Shown here piece by piece: positions 35,694 to 45,121 of a stretch of DNA of 64,000 bases (position 1 is the first letter of the stretch; each line of letters starts with the position of its first letter). The position numbers and the translations under genes were made by a program. The stretch spans positions 1-64,000 of the forward strand of contig CAKQEA010000004.1 in NCBI GenBank assembly GCA_934229785.1. The letters are read 5' to 3'. This DNA is from an uncultured Anaeroplasmataceae bacterium (lineage in GTDB: Bacteria; Bacillota_I; Bacilli_A; Acholeplasmatales; Anaeroplasmataceae). Under the pieces are notes generated by a model. The model was not told the DNA's origin. It did no database searches and worked only from the letters and a program-made list of their open reading frames with translations.

Positions 35694-35996
35694 TTAAAAA
35701 AAGGAATAGATAATTGAAATTAGAGCACAAGCTATTAAAAGAAAGCCAACAACTATAATTAAACTGTCACCCTTACCATCACCTGAAAATCGGTTTTTAT
35801 TCTTTAAACCCATAGGCATCATCAAAGCAATAATACCTAAGAAAAACAATGATACAGCCATCAAAAAATGCTTAGTATAATAGCTTGGACCATTAAGTAA
35901 ATTCACATCTATAAAATAAAAAGCAACATTAAGTAATAATATTACCATTAACACTGACATTATAATTTTTAAAATTAATTCCTTTTTCTTATTCAT
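35694..35996 (-). CDS. Small membrane protein, unknown
   Basis: A 100-residue protein with three hydrophobic helices (about residues 8-30, 42-62 and 80-100) and a short basic loop KNKNRFSGDGKGD. No family is recognised. It stands between the rplT operon and the structured RNA; its stop lies only eight bases upstream of the RNA's -10 box. Confidence 0.6.
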   Translation of the reverse strand: MNKKKELILKIIMSVLMVILLLNVAFYFIDVNLLNGPSYYTKHFLMAVSLFFLGIIALMMPMGLKNKNRFSGDGKGDSLIIVVGFLLIACALISIIYSFF

Positions 35997-36090
35997 TTCT
36001 ACAGTTCCTCCAAAAAAATTATATCATAACTTTCAAATAATTAATAGAGAAACATTTTATTAATCATTTGAATTAATTATAAGATAATAG

Positions 36091-36120
36091 AAAAAATAAA
36101 AACGGCTTTGTAGCCGTTTT
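36091..36120 (-). terminator. infC-rpmI-rplT operon terminator
   Basis: Stem AAAACGGCT / AGCCGTTTT (36099-36120) with a U-rich tail, four bases after the rplT stop. Confidence 0.92.
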
Positions 36121-36124
36121 ATGA

Positions 36125-36544
36125 TTAATTTTTAGCTTTTGGAGCTGGTTGTAAAACTACTACGTTTTCACAAACCTTAGCTTTAGGTGCTTCTAAAGCC
36201 TTCTTAGCAATTTCAACTAATTTTGCGAATCCTTCAGCATCATTAACAGCCATTTCAGCTAACATCTTTCTATTAATAGTGATATCAGCGTTAGCTAAAC
36301 CATTGATGAAACGAGAATACTTAATACCATTTAATTGGCATGCAGCATTAATTCTCTGAATCCATAACTTTCTGAAATCTCTCTTCTTTGCCTTTCTATC
36401 ACGGAAAGCATATTGCATAGAACGCATAACTTGTTCATGTGCAGTTTTATATAATGTGTGCTTAGAACCATAGTAGCCCTTTGCTAACTTTAAGACAGCC
36501 TTACGTCTTCTTCTTGTTGTATATCCACCTTTAACTCTTGGCAT
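36125..36544 (-). CDS. rplT: Ribosomal protein L20
   Basis: 50S subunit assembly protein that binds 23S rRNA domain II and, in this operon, usually represses its own leader. The N-terminal basic helix [26 protein letters not shown] and the globular C-domain are typical. At 139 residues it carries about 20 extra residues ([21 protein letters not shown]), longer than the usual 118. It is the last gene of infC-rpmI-rplT. Confidence 0.97.
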   Translation of the reverse strand: MPRVKGGYTTRRRRKAVLKLAKGYYGSKHTLYKTAHEQVMRSMQYAFRDRKAKKRDFRKLWIQRINAACQLNGIKYSRFINGLANADITINRKMLAEMAVNDAEGFAKLVEIAKKALEAPKAKVCENVVVLQPAPKAKN

Positions 36545-36571
36545 AATTAGTTACCTCCTCTTTGATCTTTC

Positions 36572-36772
36572 TTACTTTAAATTTGAAATTAATTGTTTAA
36601 TACGCTTTTCATCAGTCTCATGAACTAAACCAGACTTTGATAAATTCTTGTTCTGCTTATGAGTCTTGTTAGTCTTTAAATGGCCTGTATATGAATGACC
36701 ACGTTTAATTTTTCCTGAACCTGTGATTTTGATTCTCTTCTTTAAACCACTATGTGTTTTTTGCTTTGGCAT
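36572..36772 (-). CDS. rpmI: Ribosomal protein L35
   Basis: A 66-residue basic 50S protein. The family start MPKQKTHSGLKKRIKITGSGKIKR is clear. It lies between infC and rplT, in the universal order. Confidence 0.97.
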   Translation of the reverse strand: MPKQKTHSGLKKRIKITGSGKIKRGHSYTGHLKTNKTHKQNKNLSKSGLVHETDEKRIKQLISNLK

Positions 36773-36797
36773 AATTTTTGTACACTCCTTCTACGAA

Positions 36798-37328
36798 TTA
36801 ATCTTTCTTTGGCGCAATAACTGCGAACAATGTTCTACCATCAAGCTTAACTGGGCTTTCAACAGTAGCAACATCTGCAAGACTTTCAACAAACTTATCA
36901 ATTACTTCCTTACCTAAATCCTGATGAACAATCATACGTCCAAAGAATCTTAAAGAAACCTTTACTTTATTTCCTTTTTCAATAATTGACTTAGCTTTTC
37001 TAGCTTTTGTTTCAAAGTCATGCTTTTCAATTGTAGGTGAAAGCTGGATTTCTTGAACTACAATCACCTTTTGTTTTTTCTTCATTTCCTTTAGTTTCTT
37101 TTGTTGTTCGAAACGGAAACGAGAATAATCCATCATTTTTGCAACAGGTGGATTCCCCTCTGGTGATACCAATACAAGGTCTAACCCACGATTTTCAGCT
37201 TCTTGTAAAGCCTTCCCCCTAGATAAAACTCCAAGTTTTTCTCCAGAAGCTGTAATAACTAGCATTTCCTTGCAGCGAATAGCATCATTAACGATAACAT
37301 CATCTGCACCTTTTCTTTGCTTGTTAAT
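36798..37328 (-). CDS. infC: Translation initiation factor IF-3, AUU start
   Basis: IF-3 prevents subunit joining and checks the start codon. The coding region begins at ATT (37326-37328), seven bases after a strong GGGAGG site, giving INKQRKGADDVIVNDAIRCKEMLVI, the expected N-terminus. A longer frame to 37394 would read through the leader terminator and has no ribosome site. An AUU start is the known self-control device of infC: IF-3 rejects its own message. The 176-residue length is normal. All IF-3 blocks, including the C-domain DFETKARKAKSIIEKGNKVKVSLRFFGR, are present. Confidence 0.95.
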   Translation of the reverse strand: MNKQRKGADDVIVNDAIRCKEMLVITASGEKLGVLSRGKALQEAENRGLDLVLVSPEGNPPVAKMMDYSRFRFEQQKKLKEMKKKQKVIVVQEIQLSPTIEKHDFETKARKAKSIIEKGNKVKVSLRFFGRMIVHQDLGKEVIDKFVESLADVATVESPVKLDGRTLFAVIAPKKD

Positions 37329-37480
37329 ACTTTCACCTCCCAAATATTTTGAAAAATAAAAAGAGGACACAAACGCCCTCTTAATCATCAACATAATTTT
37401 AAAGTGACATTTTGCCTACCAACTTAATTATCAATCAGGCGAGAAACGGGCGTTTCTTCTTTCCACATATTTATTTAACC
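37329..37480 (-). promoter_or_regulatory. L20-type leader with attenuator
   Basis: A leader of about 150 nt between the promoter and infC. The terminator hairpin (AAGAGG / CCTCTT, 37361-37382, then a U-rich run) can be broken by AAACGCCC at 37448-37455, which is complementary to GGGCGTTT at 37371-37378. AAACGCCC can also hide in its own hairpin GAAACGCCCGTTTC (37443-37456). This is the usual logic of L20 control by premature termination. Confidence 0.85.
37350..37382 (-). terminator. infC leader attenuator hairpin
   Basis: Stem AAGAGG / CCTCTT, loop of ten bases, then TTTTTATTTTTC on the minus strand; conditional terminator before infC. Confidence 0.85.
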
Positions 37481-37486
37481 TCTAAT

Positions 37487-37515
37487 ATTTTACACTACCT
37501 TATTTTTATTGTCAA
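37487..37515 (-). promoter_or_regulatory. infC operon promoter
   Basis: Perfect TTGACA (37510-37515), 17-base spacer, TAAAAT (37487-37492). Confidence 0.9.
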
Positions 37516-37763
37516 TCATTTTTTATTTATTTTCTTGTGTTTAAATATCAATTTTTTTAAAAACCGCTTTATAAGGCAATTTTTTCATAAAAAACTCATA
37601 ATTTTTTTTTAGAAAAGTGGTGAAAATGATTAAGCAAATAAATTTTAGTTGCGATATCCAACACAAAAGTTGGTAATCATAATATTCTATAATGATACAC
37701 ATCATATTTCACATTTTCTTAATAAATGAATTGAAGTATAATACTATAATTATTTATTCATCT

Positions 37764-39140
37764 TTAAAAAAAATCTTTTAGTTCAATAAAAGAAACGTCC
37801 TCTCTTTTGGTTGCTTTAAACCCACTTCTAGATATAAATACATATTTATAACAATTTAATCCAGTTGAAATAACTTGTTTAATTTCTTTTTCAATCATTT
37901 TATCATCAATAGCTATTTTTCTAAATTTAGCCTCATAAAAAACATAGCCATTTGGATCATATGTAACAACATCAAATTCCCCATTTTTCTTTTCTTTTGG
38001 GTCATCATAATAATATTTACCAATTTGCTCAAATATAGGATCTATTTTCCCTTTTTTGTTTTGTCTTATTAAATATTCCATACATACTTTTTCAAAAGCG
38101 TGTGGAACATATTTTTCTTCAAAATCTTTTTCTATATATTTATTATAAAAGGATTCACTGTCCATAATTTTCATTTGAGATAAACATTTAAAAATATATC
38201 TATAATAAAATAATGATAAATTATCTGAAATATAATAACTAGTTTTTCTCCTATTATTAGAATCATTTATAGGCGTTGTTTTTAATACAACGTCCATTTT
38301 TATAAGTTTATCTAAAATATCAACTAAAGTAGGTCCACTTGAAACATGTGATTGCTGCAATATATCACTATATTTTGAAAATCCTTTAGCAAGTGTTGAA
38401 AAAACTTCATTAACATTAATTATTTTTGATATTTCAGAATTTAAATACATTGATACTTCATTTTCAAGTCTTGCACCATCTGATGCAATTAAATCAATGA
38501 TATTTTCTTTTACACTTTTTCTTTCATCAATTAATTTATTATAATATGGAATCCCTCCAAAAACAGAATAAAGTTTAATTTTATCCTCATTTGAAAAAGT
38601 TTGATAAAACAAAGATGAATCATAATAATCCATAGGCTTAAGATTTAATGTTAAATCCACTCTACCATATAATGGATTTGATGAATTTAAAATGTTTTTC
38701 ATAATATCAACATAAGAGCCTAATAATATAAGAGACATTTTAGAATCATCTTTATATGAATCAATTAGAGACTGCAATATGCTATCTATTCCCATAATTG
38801 TTTTCTTCAAATAAGCATATTCATCTAAAACTAAAATGACTTTTTTGGTTTTAGATAACTCAAAAATATATTTTAAAATTGATTCAAAATTATCAAATGA
38901 TAATTTTGGTAAGTTCATAACTTCAGATAATATTTCACTTAAGCCATTTACATTACTTTTTTCTTGAACTTCTTTGCATTCATAATAAATTTTTATTGCA
39001 TCTTTTTCTCTTAAAGCGTATTTGATAAGTTCACTTTTTCCTACCCTACGTCTTCCATAAATTAAAGATGTTGTTAAAAAATCTGAATTAAGTACTTTAT
39101 TTAATTTTTTTAATTCTTCTTCTCGTCCAATAAATTTCAT
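37764..39140 (-). CDS. AAA ATPase with C-terminal nuclease-like domain
   Basis: A 458-residue protein of the archaeal-type ATPase/DUF234 group. Walker A GRRRVGKSELIK is near residue 28 and Walker B VILVLDEYAYL near residue 100. A winged-helix region follows, then a C-terminal PD-(D/E)XK-like domain with GEFDVVTYDPNGYVFYEAKF (Asp, Glu-x-Lys). Members are common in gut Firmicutes and archaea; their role is not settled (possibly mobile or stress related). It stands alone, next to degenerate DNA, with a strong palindrome just before its start. It looks like an accessory gene. Confidence 0.82.
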   Translation of the reverse strand: MKFIGREEELKKLNKVLNSDFLTTSLIYGRRRVGKSELIKYALREKDAIKIYYECKEVQEKSNVNGLSEILSEVMNLPKLSFDNFESILKYIFELSKTKKVILVLDEYAYLKKTIMGIDSILQSLIDSYKDDSKMSLILLGSYVDIMKNILNSSNPLYGRVDLTLNLKPMDYYDSSLFYQTFSNEDKIKLYSVFGGIPYYNKLIDERKSVKENIIDLIASDGARLENEVSMYLNSEISKIINVNEVFSTLAKGFSKYSDILQQSHVSSGPTLVDILDKLIKMDVVLKTTPINDSNNRRKTSYYISDNLSLFYYRYIFKCLSQMKIMDSESFYNKYIEKDFEEKYVPHAFEKVCMEYLIRQNKKGKIDPIFEQIGKYYYDDPKEKKNGEFDVVTYDPNGYVFYEAKFRKIAIDDKMIEKEIKQVISTGLNCYKYVFISRSGFKATKREDVSFIELKDFF

Positions 39141-39142
39141 TT

Positions 39143-39178
39143 AACTCGCTCCAATCCGACTCGGTTTTAACCGAGTTA
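39143..39178 (-). promoter_or_regulatory. Palindrome before the ATPase gene
   Basis: ACTCGG TTTTAA CCGAGT (39159-39176), with a third copy of the half site (AACTCG, 39143-39148) next to the ATG. It could be an operator or a hairpin affecting translation. It lies inside the 5' leader. Confidence 0.5.
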
Positions 39179-39404
39179 ATTTTAACATATTTTTTTCAAA
39201 GAGTAAACCCTTTAGCAAAGTATTATTTCTTATTTAAAGTAATGTTAATTCTAAAAGTAAATTCCGCTATATTAAAATAAATCCACAATTTTGATGGGAT
39301 GGGAGCCTCATATGGCAACTAATATTAAACTGTAGTTAGCTATTTATCATAAATTTCTATCCCTACTACTTTATGTAGAAATCCCTCAAAAATTTCAGTA
39401 AGTG
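39179..39404. other. Intergenic stretch, nothing recognised
   Basis: I see no intact gene, RNA or clear repeat here. The bases are AT-rich with stops in all frames. It borders the remnant region that follows. Confidence 0.5.
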
Positions 39405-39781
39405 ATGAAACTATCATATTTAGTTTTTGTCGAATCTATATTCTTCTTTGCTTATGCCTTACCTGATTTTAATATTGAATATGTTAATGGGGAATATGAG
39501 GAAGACGAATATAATCAAGTACTTGTTGACATTGATTGATTATAAATAAATTTGATGATACGACAAAGGTAAAAATTTATAAATTTGCAGAAAAGAAATA
39601 TATGATGAAACAATTGATTTAAAATGCCTAAAATGCGATTACAAAACTAAATGAAGATTGGAATGAAATAGATGAGTGTTGGAATAAAATTGATTATCCA
39701 CGAATGTATTGTCCTAAATGCGGCAAACCACAATTTGTACCGCTTGATGTTTGGAAAAAGAAAAACAAATACAAAAAGTAA
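39405..39781 (+). pseudogene. Disrupted gene remnant with zinc-ribbon end
   Basis: Fragments on the plus strand. A first frame from ATG 39405 to the TGA at 39537 ends in an acidic stretch (NIEYVNGEYEEDEYNQ). After several shifted frames, DLKCLKCDYKTK is followed in another frame by NEDWNEIDECW and YCPKCGKPQF, ending at TAA 39779-39781. The paired CxxC motifs look like a split zinc ribbon. The parent family is not known. The frame changes make a working product unlikely. Confidence 0.5.
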
Positions 39782-39843
39782 TAAATGATATTAACAAAAA
39801 AATATCAAATTTATATACTATATCATATAACTAAATATTTTTT

Positions 39844-39879
39844 CCTAGGCAAAAAAATTATACCTTGTCTAGGATTTTT
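39844..39879 (+). terminator. Hairpin after the zinc-ribbon remnant
   Basis: Stem CCTAG / CTAGG with extra CAA / TTG pairs (39844-39873), followed by a short T run. Confidence 0.5.
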
Positions 39880-39883
39880 GTGG

Positions 39884-40089
39884 TTATGTCATACATTTTA
39901 AACGTATATTACAATTTCCTAATAAAGAAACAAAATTCCTAGAAGCTTCTATTATCTTCTCTTCTATATCACGTTTTAAATACATAATATCACCATCAAC
40001 ATTATTATAAATCTTATAAACTATTTTTTCGACCATTTATACATTACAATGTATTTTTGGTCGAGTTTTACCCCAAATACATGTTTCAT
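39884..40089 (-). pseudogene. Frameshifted small gene remnant
   Basis: ATG at 40089 opens MKHVFGVKLDQKYIVMYKWSKK and stops. One frame over, the text continues as VEKIVYKIYNNVDGDIMYL and on through RDIEEKIIEASRNFVSLLGN to the TAA at 39884. The two halves together look like one short gene with a single frameshift near 40030. The family is not known. Confidence 0.4.
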
Positions 40090-40120
40090 TCCAGCAACTT
40101 ATCAATCAATTATTCTTAAT

Positions 40121-40171
40121 TTTTAAAAAAAAGCCTATCTTAACACCAATTTTTAGCATTAACATAGGCTT
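40121..40171 (-). terminator. Peptidase terminator
   Basis: Stem AAGCCTAT...TTAA / TTAA...ATAGGCTT (40131-40171) with a run of eight U on the minus strand, after the pepF-like gene. Confidence 0.9.
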
Positions 40172-40230
40172 ATTTGATTATTTAAACTTTTTTACATTTA
40201 TAATTAATTAATAGTTAAAATACTAATTTA

Positions 40231-41937
40231 TCATTTGCACTTTTCATAATTAGCTTCAAGAGACTTCAAAATATCACAAACTCCTGGCATAATCTTATGA
40301 AGTGAACCATTATCAAATGGATTAATAAAATTAATTGCTTGAAGAAGTCCTGTAAAAGATTTAGAGCCACCCATCTTACATAATTCATAATAAGTATTCC
40401 ATGCTTTTTCATGATTTTGATGATTCAAAAGTAAAAATTGGAATGCACAAACCTGAGCTAATGTATAATCTATATAATAGAAAGCTGTACCAAAAATATG
40501 GCTTTGACGTTGCCAGAAATTACCCTTTTCATAATATTCAATACCATCAAAATCCTTCCAAGGTGTATATTTTTTCTCAATTTTATGCCAATACTCTTTT
40601 CTTTCATTTGGTGTAAGATCTGGATTTTCATATATATAATGTTGGAAATCATCGACACAAACACCATATGGAATAAAAGTAATTGCTTCAGCTAAATGCT
40701 TAAAACGATATTTAGCTGCATCAGAGGCAAAGAATTTTTCCATATATGGGTGAGCAAAAAATTCCATTGACATTGAATGAATTTCACATGCCTCCAAAGT
40801 TGGCCAATATAAATCAGATATTTTAATATTCTTACATGCAGTATAGCACTGGAAGGCATGTCCTGCTTCATGAGTTAAAACATCAACATCTCCCATCGTT
40901 CCATTAAAGTTTGAGAAAATGAATGGTGCCTTATAATCACTAATTATAGTGCAATATCCGCCACCTTGTTTATTAGGCTTAGTTTCTAAATCCATAAGCT
41001 CATTATCCATCATAAACTTAAAATATTCTTTAGTCTCTTTAGAAATATCACTATACATTTCATAAGCCTTATTAACTAAAGTATCCTTATCCTTATTATG
41101 AGCTGGATTACCATCATTATAAAATAGAGGAATATCATAAGATTTAAAATCATTAACACCAATACGCTTTGCTTGATTACTAATGATTTCACTAGCAATA
41201 GGTACAATTTCTTTATATACCTGATCACGATAATTTTTTACCATCTGAGCATCATAATCACTTCTGCTAAGACGAATATACCCAAATGGGATATAATTAT
41301 CATAACCCATTTTCTTAGCCATCTTATCCCTTACATGGACAAGCTTATCGTAAATATCATCAATCTTATCTTCAATTGTAGTCATAAACTCTGCAATCTT
41401 TTTTGTAGCCGCTATTCTTATATTTCTATCATTATTTGTAGTATAAACAGTCATCTGACTTAAATTATTAGTTTTACCATCAAATTCAATTTTAGCTGAA
41501 GCAAGTAGCTTAGAATATTCTGTAACAAGCTTAGATTCTAAAACAAGCTCATCTGTAATCTTATCGTCAAATGATTTCAAATTCAATTCAAGAATTTTAA
41601 ACCATTGTGTACCATAAATTTTCTCAAGCTCACTACGATATTTAGAATTAACTAAAGCACTTGAATACTTTGTTGTTGCGCTTTGAAATGCAGGTGTATT
41701 CTCATCAAAAAATTCTTGTTCTATTTTATAAAATTCATCACAAGTATTAACACTATTTCTTATTGAACAAATTGTTGACATTGTTTGAAAATGATTAATA
41801 ATAATCTCTTGTTTTTTTATTAAATCAATAACCTCATCTATATTTGATGCCTTAGTAATGGCTAAGGTATTTATATTAATTTCATTAACAACACTATCTA
41901 AATCCGGTCTAACATATTTATATTCACTAAACTTCAT
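40231..41937 (-). CDS. pepF: M3 family oligoendopeptidase
   Basis: Zinc peptidase of 568 residues that degrades short peptides in the cytoplasm. The zinc motif HEAGHAFQ is near residue 378, and the third ligand Glu is in EACEIHSMSMEFF. The N-terminal helical region matches M3B oligoendopeptidases of Firmicutes; no signal peptide. It is a single-gene unit with its own terminator. Substrate range cannot be read. Confidence 0.92.
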   Translation of the reverse strand: MKFSEYKYVRPDLDSVVNEININTLAITKASNIDEVIDLIKKQEIIINHFQTMSTICSIRNSVNTCDEFYKIEQEFFDENTPAFQSATTKYSSALVNSKYRSELEKIYGTQWFKILELNLKSFDDKITDELVLESKLVTEYSKLLASAKIEFDGKTNNLSQMTVYTTNNDRNIRIAATKKIAEFMTTIEDKIDDIYDKLVHVRDKMAKKMGYDNYIPFGYIRLSRSDYDAQMVKNYRDQVYKEIVPIASEIISNQAKRIGVNDFKSYDIPLFYNDGNPAHNKDKDTLVNKAYEMYSDISKETKEYFKFMMDNELMDLETKPNKQGGGYCTIISDYKAPFIFSNFNGTMGDVDVLTHEAGHAFQCYTACKNIKISDLYWPTLEACEIHSMSMEFFAHPYMEKFFASDAAKYRFKHLAEAITFIPYGVCVDDFQHYIYENPDLTPNERKEYWHKIEKKYTPWKDFDGIEYYEKGNFWQRQSHIFGTAFYYIDYTLAQVCAFQFLLLNHQNHEKAWNTYYELCKMGGSKSFTGLLQAINFINPFDNGSLHKIMPGVCDILKSLEANYEKCK

Positions 41938-42001
41938 ATTTTTTACCTCACTTTTAAAGTATTATACATTTCTCTTTAATTAATTACAATAAGCTTTTAA
42001 A

Positions 42002-42052
42002 AAATGGCCATATTAAGGTTAGCATTAAAATCCAACTTTAATATAGTCATTT
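42002..42052 (-). terminator. ribF operon terminator
   Basis: Long imperfect hairpin: AAATG / CATTT at the base and ATATTAA / TTAATAT above, with a U run on the minus strand just past the ribF stop. Confidence 0.75.
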
Positions 42053-42054
42053 AA

Positions 42055-42966
42055 TTATTTAGTATAATTTAATTCTCCTGCAAGCTCTAAGCATTTAGCT
42101 TTATCATTGCACAATTGTAATCTTAATTCCTCAATTGATGAAAATTTTGTTTCATTTCTAATTTTTTCTACAAAAATTACCTCAATATTATCTCCATATA
42201 TGTCTTCATCGAGATTAAAAATATTAACCTCCATTCTTCTTTCCTCAACATACCTGATGGTAGGATTATGTCCAATATTACACATTCCTAAATAAATAAT
42301 TCCATCAACCTTAACATTAACAAAATAAACTCCTGATGCAGGAAGTAAATAATTTTTATAGTCAATATTGGCAGTAGGAAAACCAATTATTCTACCATTT
42401 TGACTTCCAAAAACAACGTTTCCTCTTATTGAGAATTGTCTTCCTAATAATCTATTAGCCTCATGAACATTACCATTTGTTAATAATTCTCTTATATATG
42501 TTGTAGATACTCTAACATCATCAAAAATAAATTTTTTTACCTCATAAAATTCAAAATTTTGTGCCAAATCCTTAATATTTCCCTCTGCCTTTTTAGCAAA
42601 TGTAAAGTCATAGCCAGCAACAAAAGCTTGAATATTCATAAATTTCATATTTTTAATGAAATCCTCTTTACTCATTTGGGCAAGCTCATTATCAAACTCA
42701 ACAACAATTAAGTAATCAATACCTAATCTTGAAAGAATTTCAGCCTTATGCTCTAAAGGAGTTACAAGTCTATAATCAGGAATTTTTTTCAAAAAAACAG
42801 ATGGATGAGGATAAAAAGTTACAACCGCTGATTTTAAATTATGTCGCTTACATTCCTCTATTAATTTTTGATGACCAAGATGAACCCCATCAAAATTTCC
42901 AATTGCCGCACAAACAGGCTCAGGTAGTGGGGTGAAGTTCTTATCCTTGATAAAAATTGATTTCAT
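42055..42966 (-). CDS. ribF: Bifunctional riboflavin kinase / FAD synthetase
   Basis: Makes FMN from riboflavin, then FAD. The 303-residue protein has the nucleotidyl-transferase motif AIGNFDGVHLGHQKLI and the kinase-domain motif GRIIGFPTANI followed by GVYFVNVKVDG. A GTG frame opens at 42975, but AAGGACTGG lies before the ATG at 42966. It follows truB by 16 bases, the standard truB-ribF order. Confidence 0.94.
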   Translation of the reverse strand: MKSIFIKDKNFTPLPEPVCAAIGNFDGVHLGHQKLIEECKRHNLKSAVVTFYPHPSVFLKKIPDYRLVTPLEHKAEILSRLGIDYLIVVEFDNELAQMSKEDFIKNMKFMNIQAFVAGYDFTFAKKAEGNIKDLAQNFEFYEVKKFIFDDVRVSTTYIRELLTNGNVHEANRLLGRQFSIRGNVVFGSQNGRIIGFPTANIDYKNYLLPASGVYFVNVKVDGIIYLGMCNIGHNPTIRYVEERRMEVNIFNLDEDIYGDNIEVIFVEKIRNETKFSSIEELRLQLCNDKAKCLELAGELNYTK

Positions 42967-42982
42967 AAAAAACACCAGTCCT

Positions 42983-43834
42983 TTAAAAGATAATTATAGG
43001 CTTATATTTATTTTCACCTACTGGCTCATATATTGCTATTATATCACAATTATTGGTAACAAAAAAGACTTCATTAAGGTTTGTTTGTCTTTGATCTAAA
43101 ACAACACCATTTTTTACAAGCTTAGCTATATAATCATCAACCTCAACGCTTTTAAAATTAAAAACATCTTTAATTGATTTAACATCATCTTCTGTTATTT
43201 TATCAAGCATTTTGCACTCATTAATATTAAACTCTCCAGCCTTAGTTCTTCTTAATTCCTTTAAAATCGCGCAGCCACCAAGCAAATTACCCAAATCTCT
43301 AGCAAAGCTTCTGACATAAAAGCCCTTGGCTACATCAAGTAAAATATCGATCTCATAATGGCCATCAACCATTTTTAAATCAGATAATAATTTATATGAA
43401 TGAATTTTAGTTTTTCTAGGCTTAACCTCAACCTCTATTCCTTTTCTTTGATACTCATATAGTTTTCTTCCGTTTACCTTAATAGCTGATGTCATTGGTG
43501 GAATTTGTTCATCCCTTAAGGCTAAAGTTGATAAAGCATTTTTTAATTCATCAAGATTAATGCTCATATCTATATTTTGGGTTATTTCACCATCAACATC
43601 TAATGTAGTCGAATCATAGCCAAACACAATTTTAGCCTGATATTTTTTATCATGCTCATTTATTAGTTTTAAAAGCTTACAAGCCTTGCCAACTGCTACA
43701 ACTAATACACCAGTCGTGTTAGGATCTAATGTTCCATTATGTCCACATTTACTATTAAATTTTCTTTTAAGTCTTAAGCATACATCTTGACTTGTTAATC
43801 CCTTAGGCTTATCAACAAAAACAAATCCATCCAT
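42983..43834 (-). CDS. truB: tRNA pseudouridine-55 synthase
   Basis: Modifies U55 in the tRNA T-loop. The 283-residue protein has the catalytic block HNGTLDPNTTGVLVVAVGKA (catalytic Asp), the family start DGFVFVDKPKGLTSQDVC, and GFYVRSFARDLG. It lies between the MATE transporter gene and ribF. Confidence 0.95.
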   Translation of the reverse strand: MDGFVFVDKPKGLTSQDVCLRLKRKFNSKCGHNGTLDPNTTGVLVVAVGKACKLLKLINEHDKKYQAKIVFGYDSTTLDVDGEITQNIDMSINLDELKNALSTLALRDEQIPPMTSAIKVNGRKLYEYQRKGIEVEVKPRKTKIHSYKLLSDLKMVDGHYEIDILLDVAKGFYVRSFARDLGNLLGGCAILKELRRTKAGEFNINECKMLDKITEDDVKSIKDVFNFKSVEVDDYIAKLVKNGVVLDQRQTNLNEVFFVTNNCDIIAIYEPVGENKYKPIIIF

Positions 43835-43843
43835 AAATATCTC

Positions 43844-45121
43844 CTAATTTTTTTCTTTTTTTAACACAGCAATATAAAAACAAATTGAAATTATTAGCAT
43901 TAGAGCTTGTATGATTAAAAATGAAATCCAAATACCATTTAGCTTTAAAAATGGACAAACAATTAAATAAATTAAAGGTGTCACAACAACTGGTTCTAAA
44001 ATTGTAAGAAAATTTGCAATTTTTTTATTATCAATAGAATAAAAATATGAACAATATACCTTAAAAAAACTTACAAGAAGAAATCCAATCATATAAAAAT
44101 ATAATCCAAATTCATAATAACCACTAGCATTTATTGACAAACCATATAGTTTTTCAAGCTGATGTCTTAACAAATAAAATATTATAACAAAAACCAAAAT
44201 TAACAAAAAGCTAATAATGAAACATTTATAAAGCATCTTATGGCATGTCCTATATTCTTTTTTCGTGTAATGATAAGAAAATAGTGGTTGAATTGCATCT
44301 GCTACACCTTGACTTGTTGCACAAACAACATACAACAAATAAGAAAGCAAGGTATAAGCAGCAACCGCTTCATCATTTCCATATTTTAAACATAGGCTAT
44401 TTGTTATAATGATTATTACAGCATAAGAATAATTTAAAACAAATGGAGCCAATGCACCTAAAAATATATTTTTATAATCAGAAATATCTCTTGTAATTCC
44501 ACCAAATTTTTTAGCAAATGGAATAATACAAACAAAAAATGAGGTAATCTGAGCAATAACCGAAGCTAAAGCTGCCCCCTTTAAATCCCAAGAAAAAATA
44601 TAAATAAATATATAATCTAAAATAAAATTCACAAAAATAGATGTTAATGAGGCAGCCATAGCCATCTTTACTCTTTTTTTATTTTTTAAAAGTGGAATCA
44701 AACCACTACCAAGCATTTGAAATGTTGCTCCAATTATAATTATCCTTAAATAATCATTTGCATATTCTAATGTTGTTCCTTTAGCACCAAACAAAATAAG
44801 AATATTTTTTGATAAGACAAATAGAACAAATCCTAAAATAATAGAAAAAAATAAAATAATTAAAATTGTCGTTAAACTAATTTTATTACTCTTACTCTCA
44901 TCATCAAGTGCATTAAGTTTTGAAATATAAATTCCACCTGAAATACCAATTGAGGTACCAATAGCTTGTAAAAATGATGTAATAGGCCATGCTAAGTTAA
45001 TGGCAGAAAGTCCAGTATCATGAAGCTTTCCGCCAATAAACATACCATCTACAATAGCATAGGCAGACATAAAAATAGAGGCAATAACAGATGGAATTAA
45101 ATACCTATAAAATGATTTCAT
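43844..45121 (-). CDS. MATE family efflux transporter
   Basis: A 425-residue membrane protein with about twelve helices in two related halves, of the MATE/NorM-like group (MFIGGKLHDTGLSAINLAWPITSFLQAIG at the start). It exchanges Na+ or H+ for cationic compounds; the substrate is unknown. It overlaps thiN by four bases (ATGA) and precedes truB by ten bases, so it sits inside a housekeeping operon. Confidence 0.85.
   Translation of the reverse strand: MKSFYRYLIPSVIASIFMSAYAIVDGMFIGGKLHDTGLSAINLAWPITSFLQAIGTSIGISGGIYISKLNALDDESKSNKISLTTILIILFFSIILGFVLFVLSKNILILFGAKGTTLEYANDYLRIIIIGATFQMLGSGLIPLLKNKKRVKMAMAASLTSIFVNFILDYIFIYIFSWDLKGAALASVIAQITSFFVCIIPFAKKFGGITRDISDYKNIFLGALAPFVLNYSYAVIIIITNSLCLKYGNDEAVAAYTLLSYLLYVVCATSQGVADAIQPLFSYHYTKKEYRTCHKMLYKCFIISFLLILVFVIIFYLLRHQLEKLYGLSINASGYYEFGLYFYMIGFLLVSFFKVYCSYFYSIDNKKIANFLTILEPVVVTPLIYLIVCPFLKLNGIWISFLIIQALMLIISICFYIAVLKKEKN

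Noticed and set aside
37329..37394. N-terminal extension of IF-3 from the Met at 37394
   Set aside because: It would translate through the attenuator hairpin and lacks a ribosome site, while the ATT at 37328 has a strong one.
37661..37676. CCAAC / GTTGG hairpin as the terminator of the infC leader or ATPase gene
   Set aside because: Short stem and no U tract on either strand.
39179..39404. tRNA or other RNA gene in the gap beside the ATPase
   Set aside because: No cloverleaf or T-loop GTTCGA-like sequence could be found.
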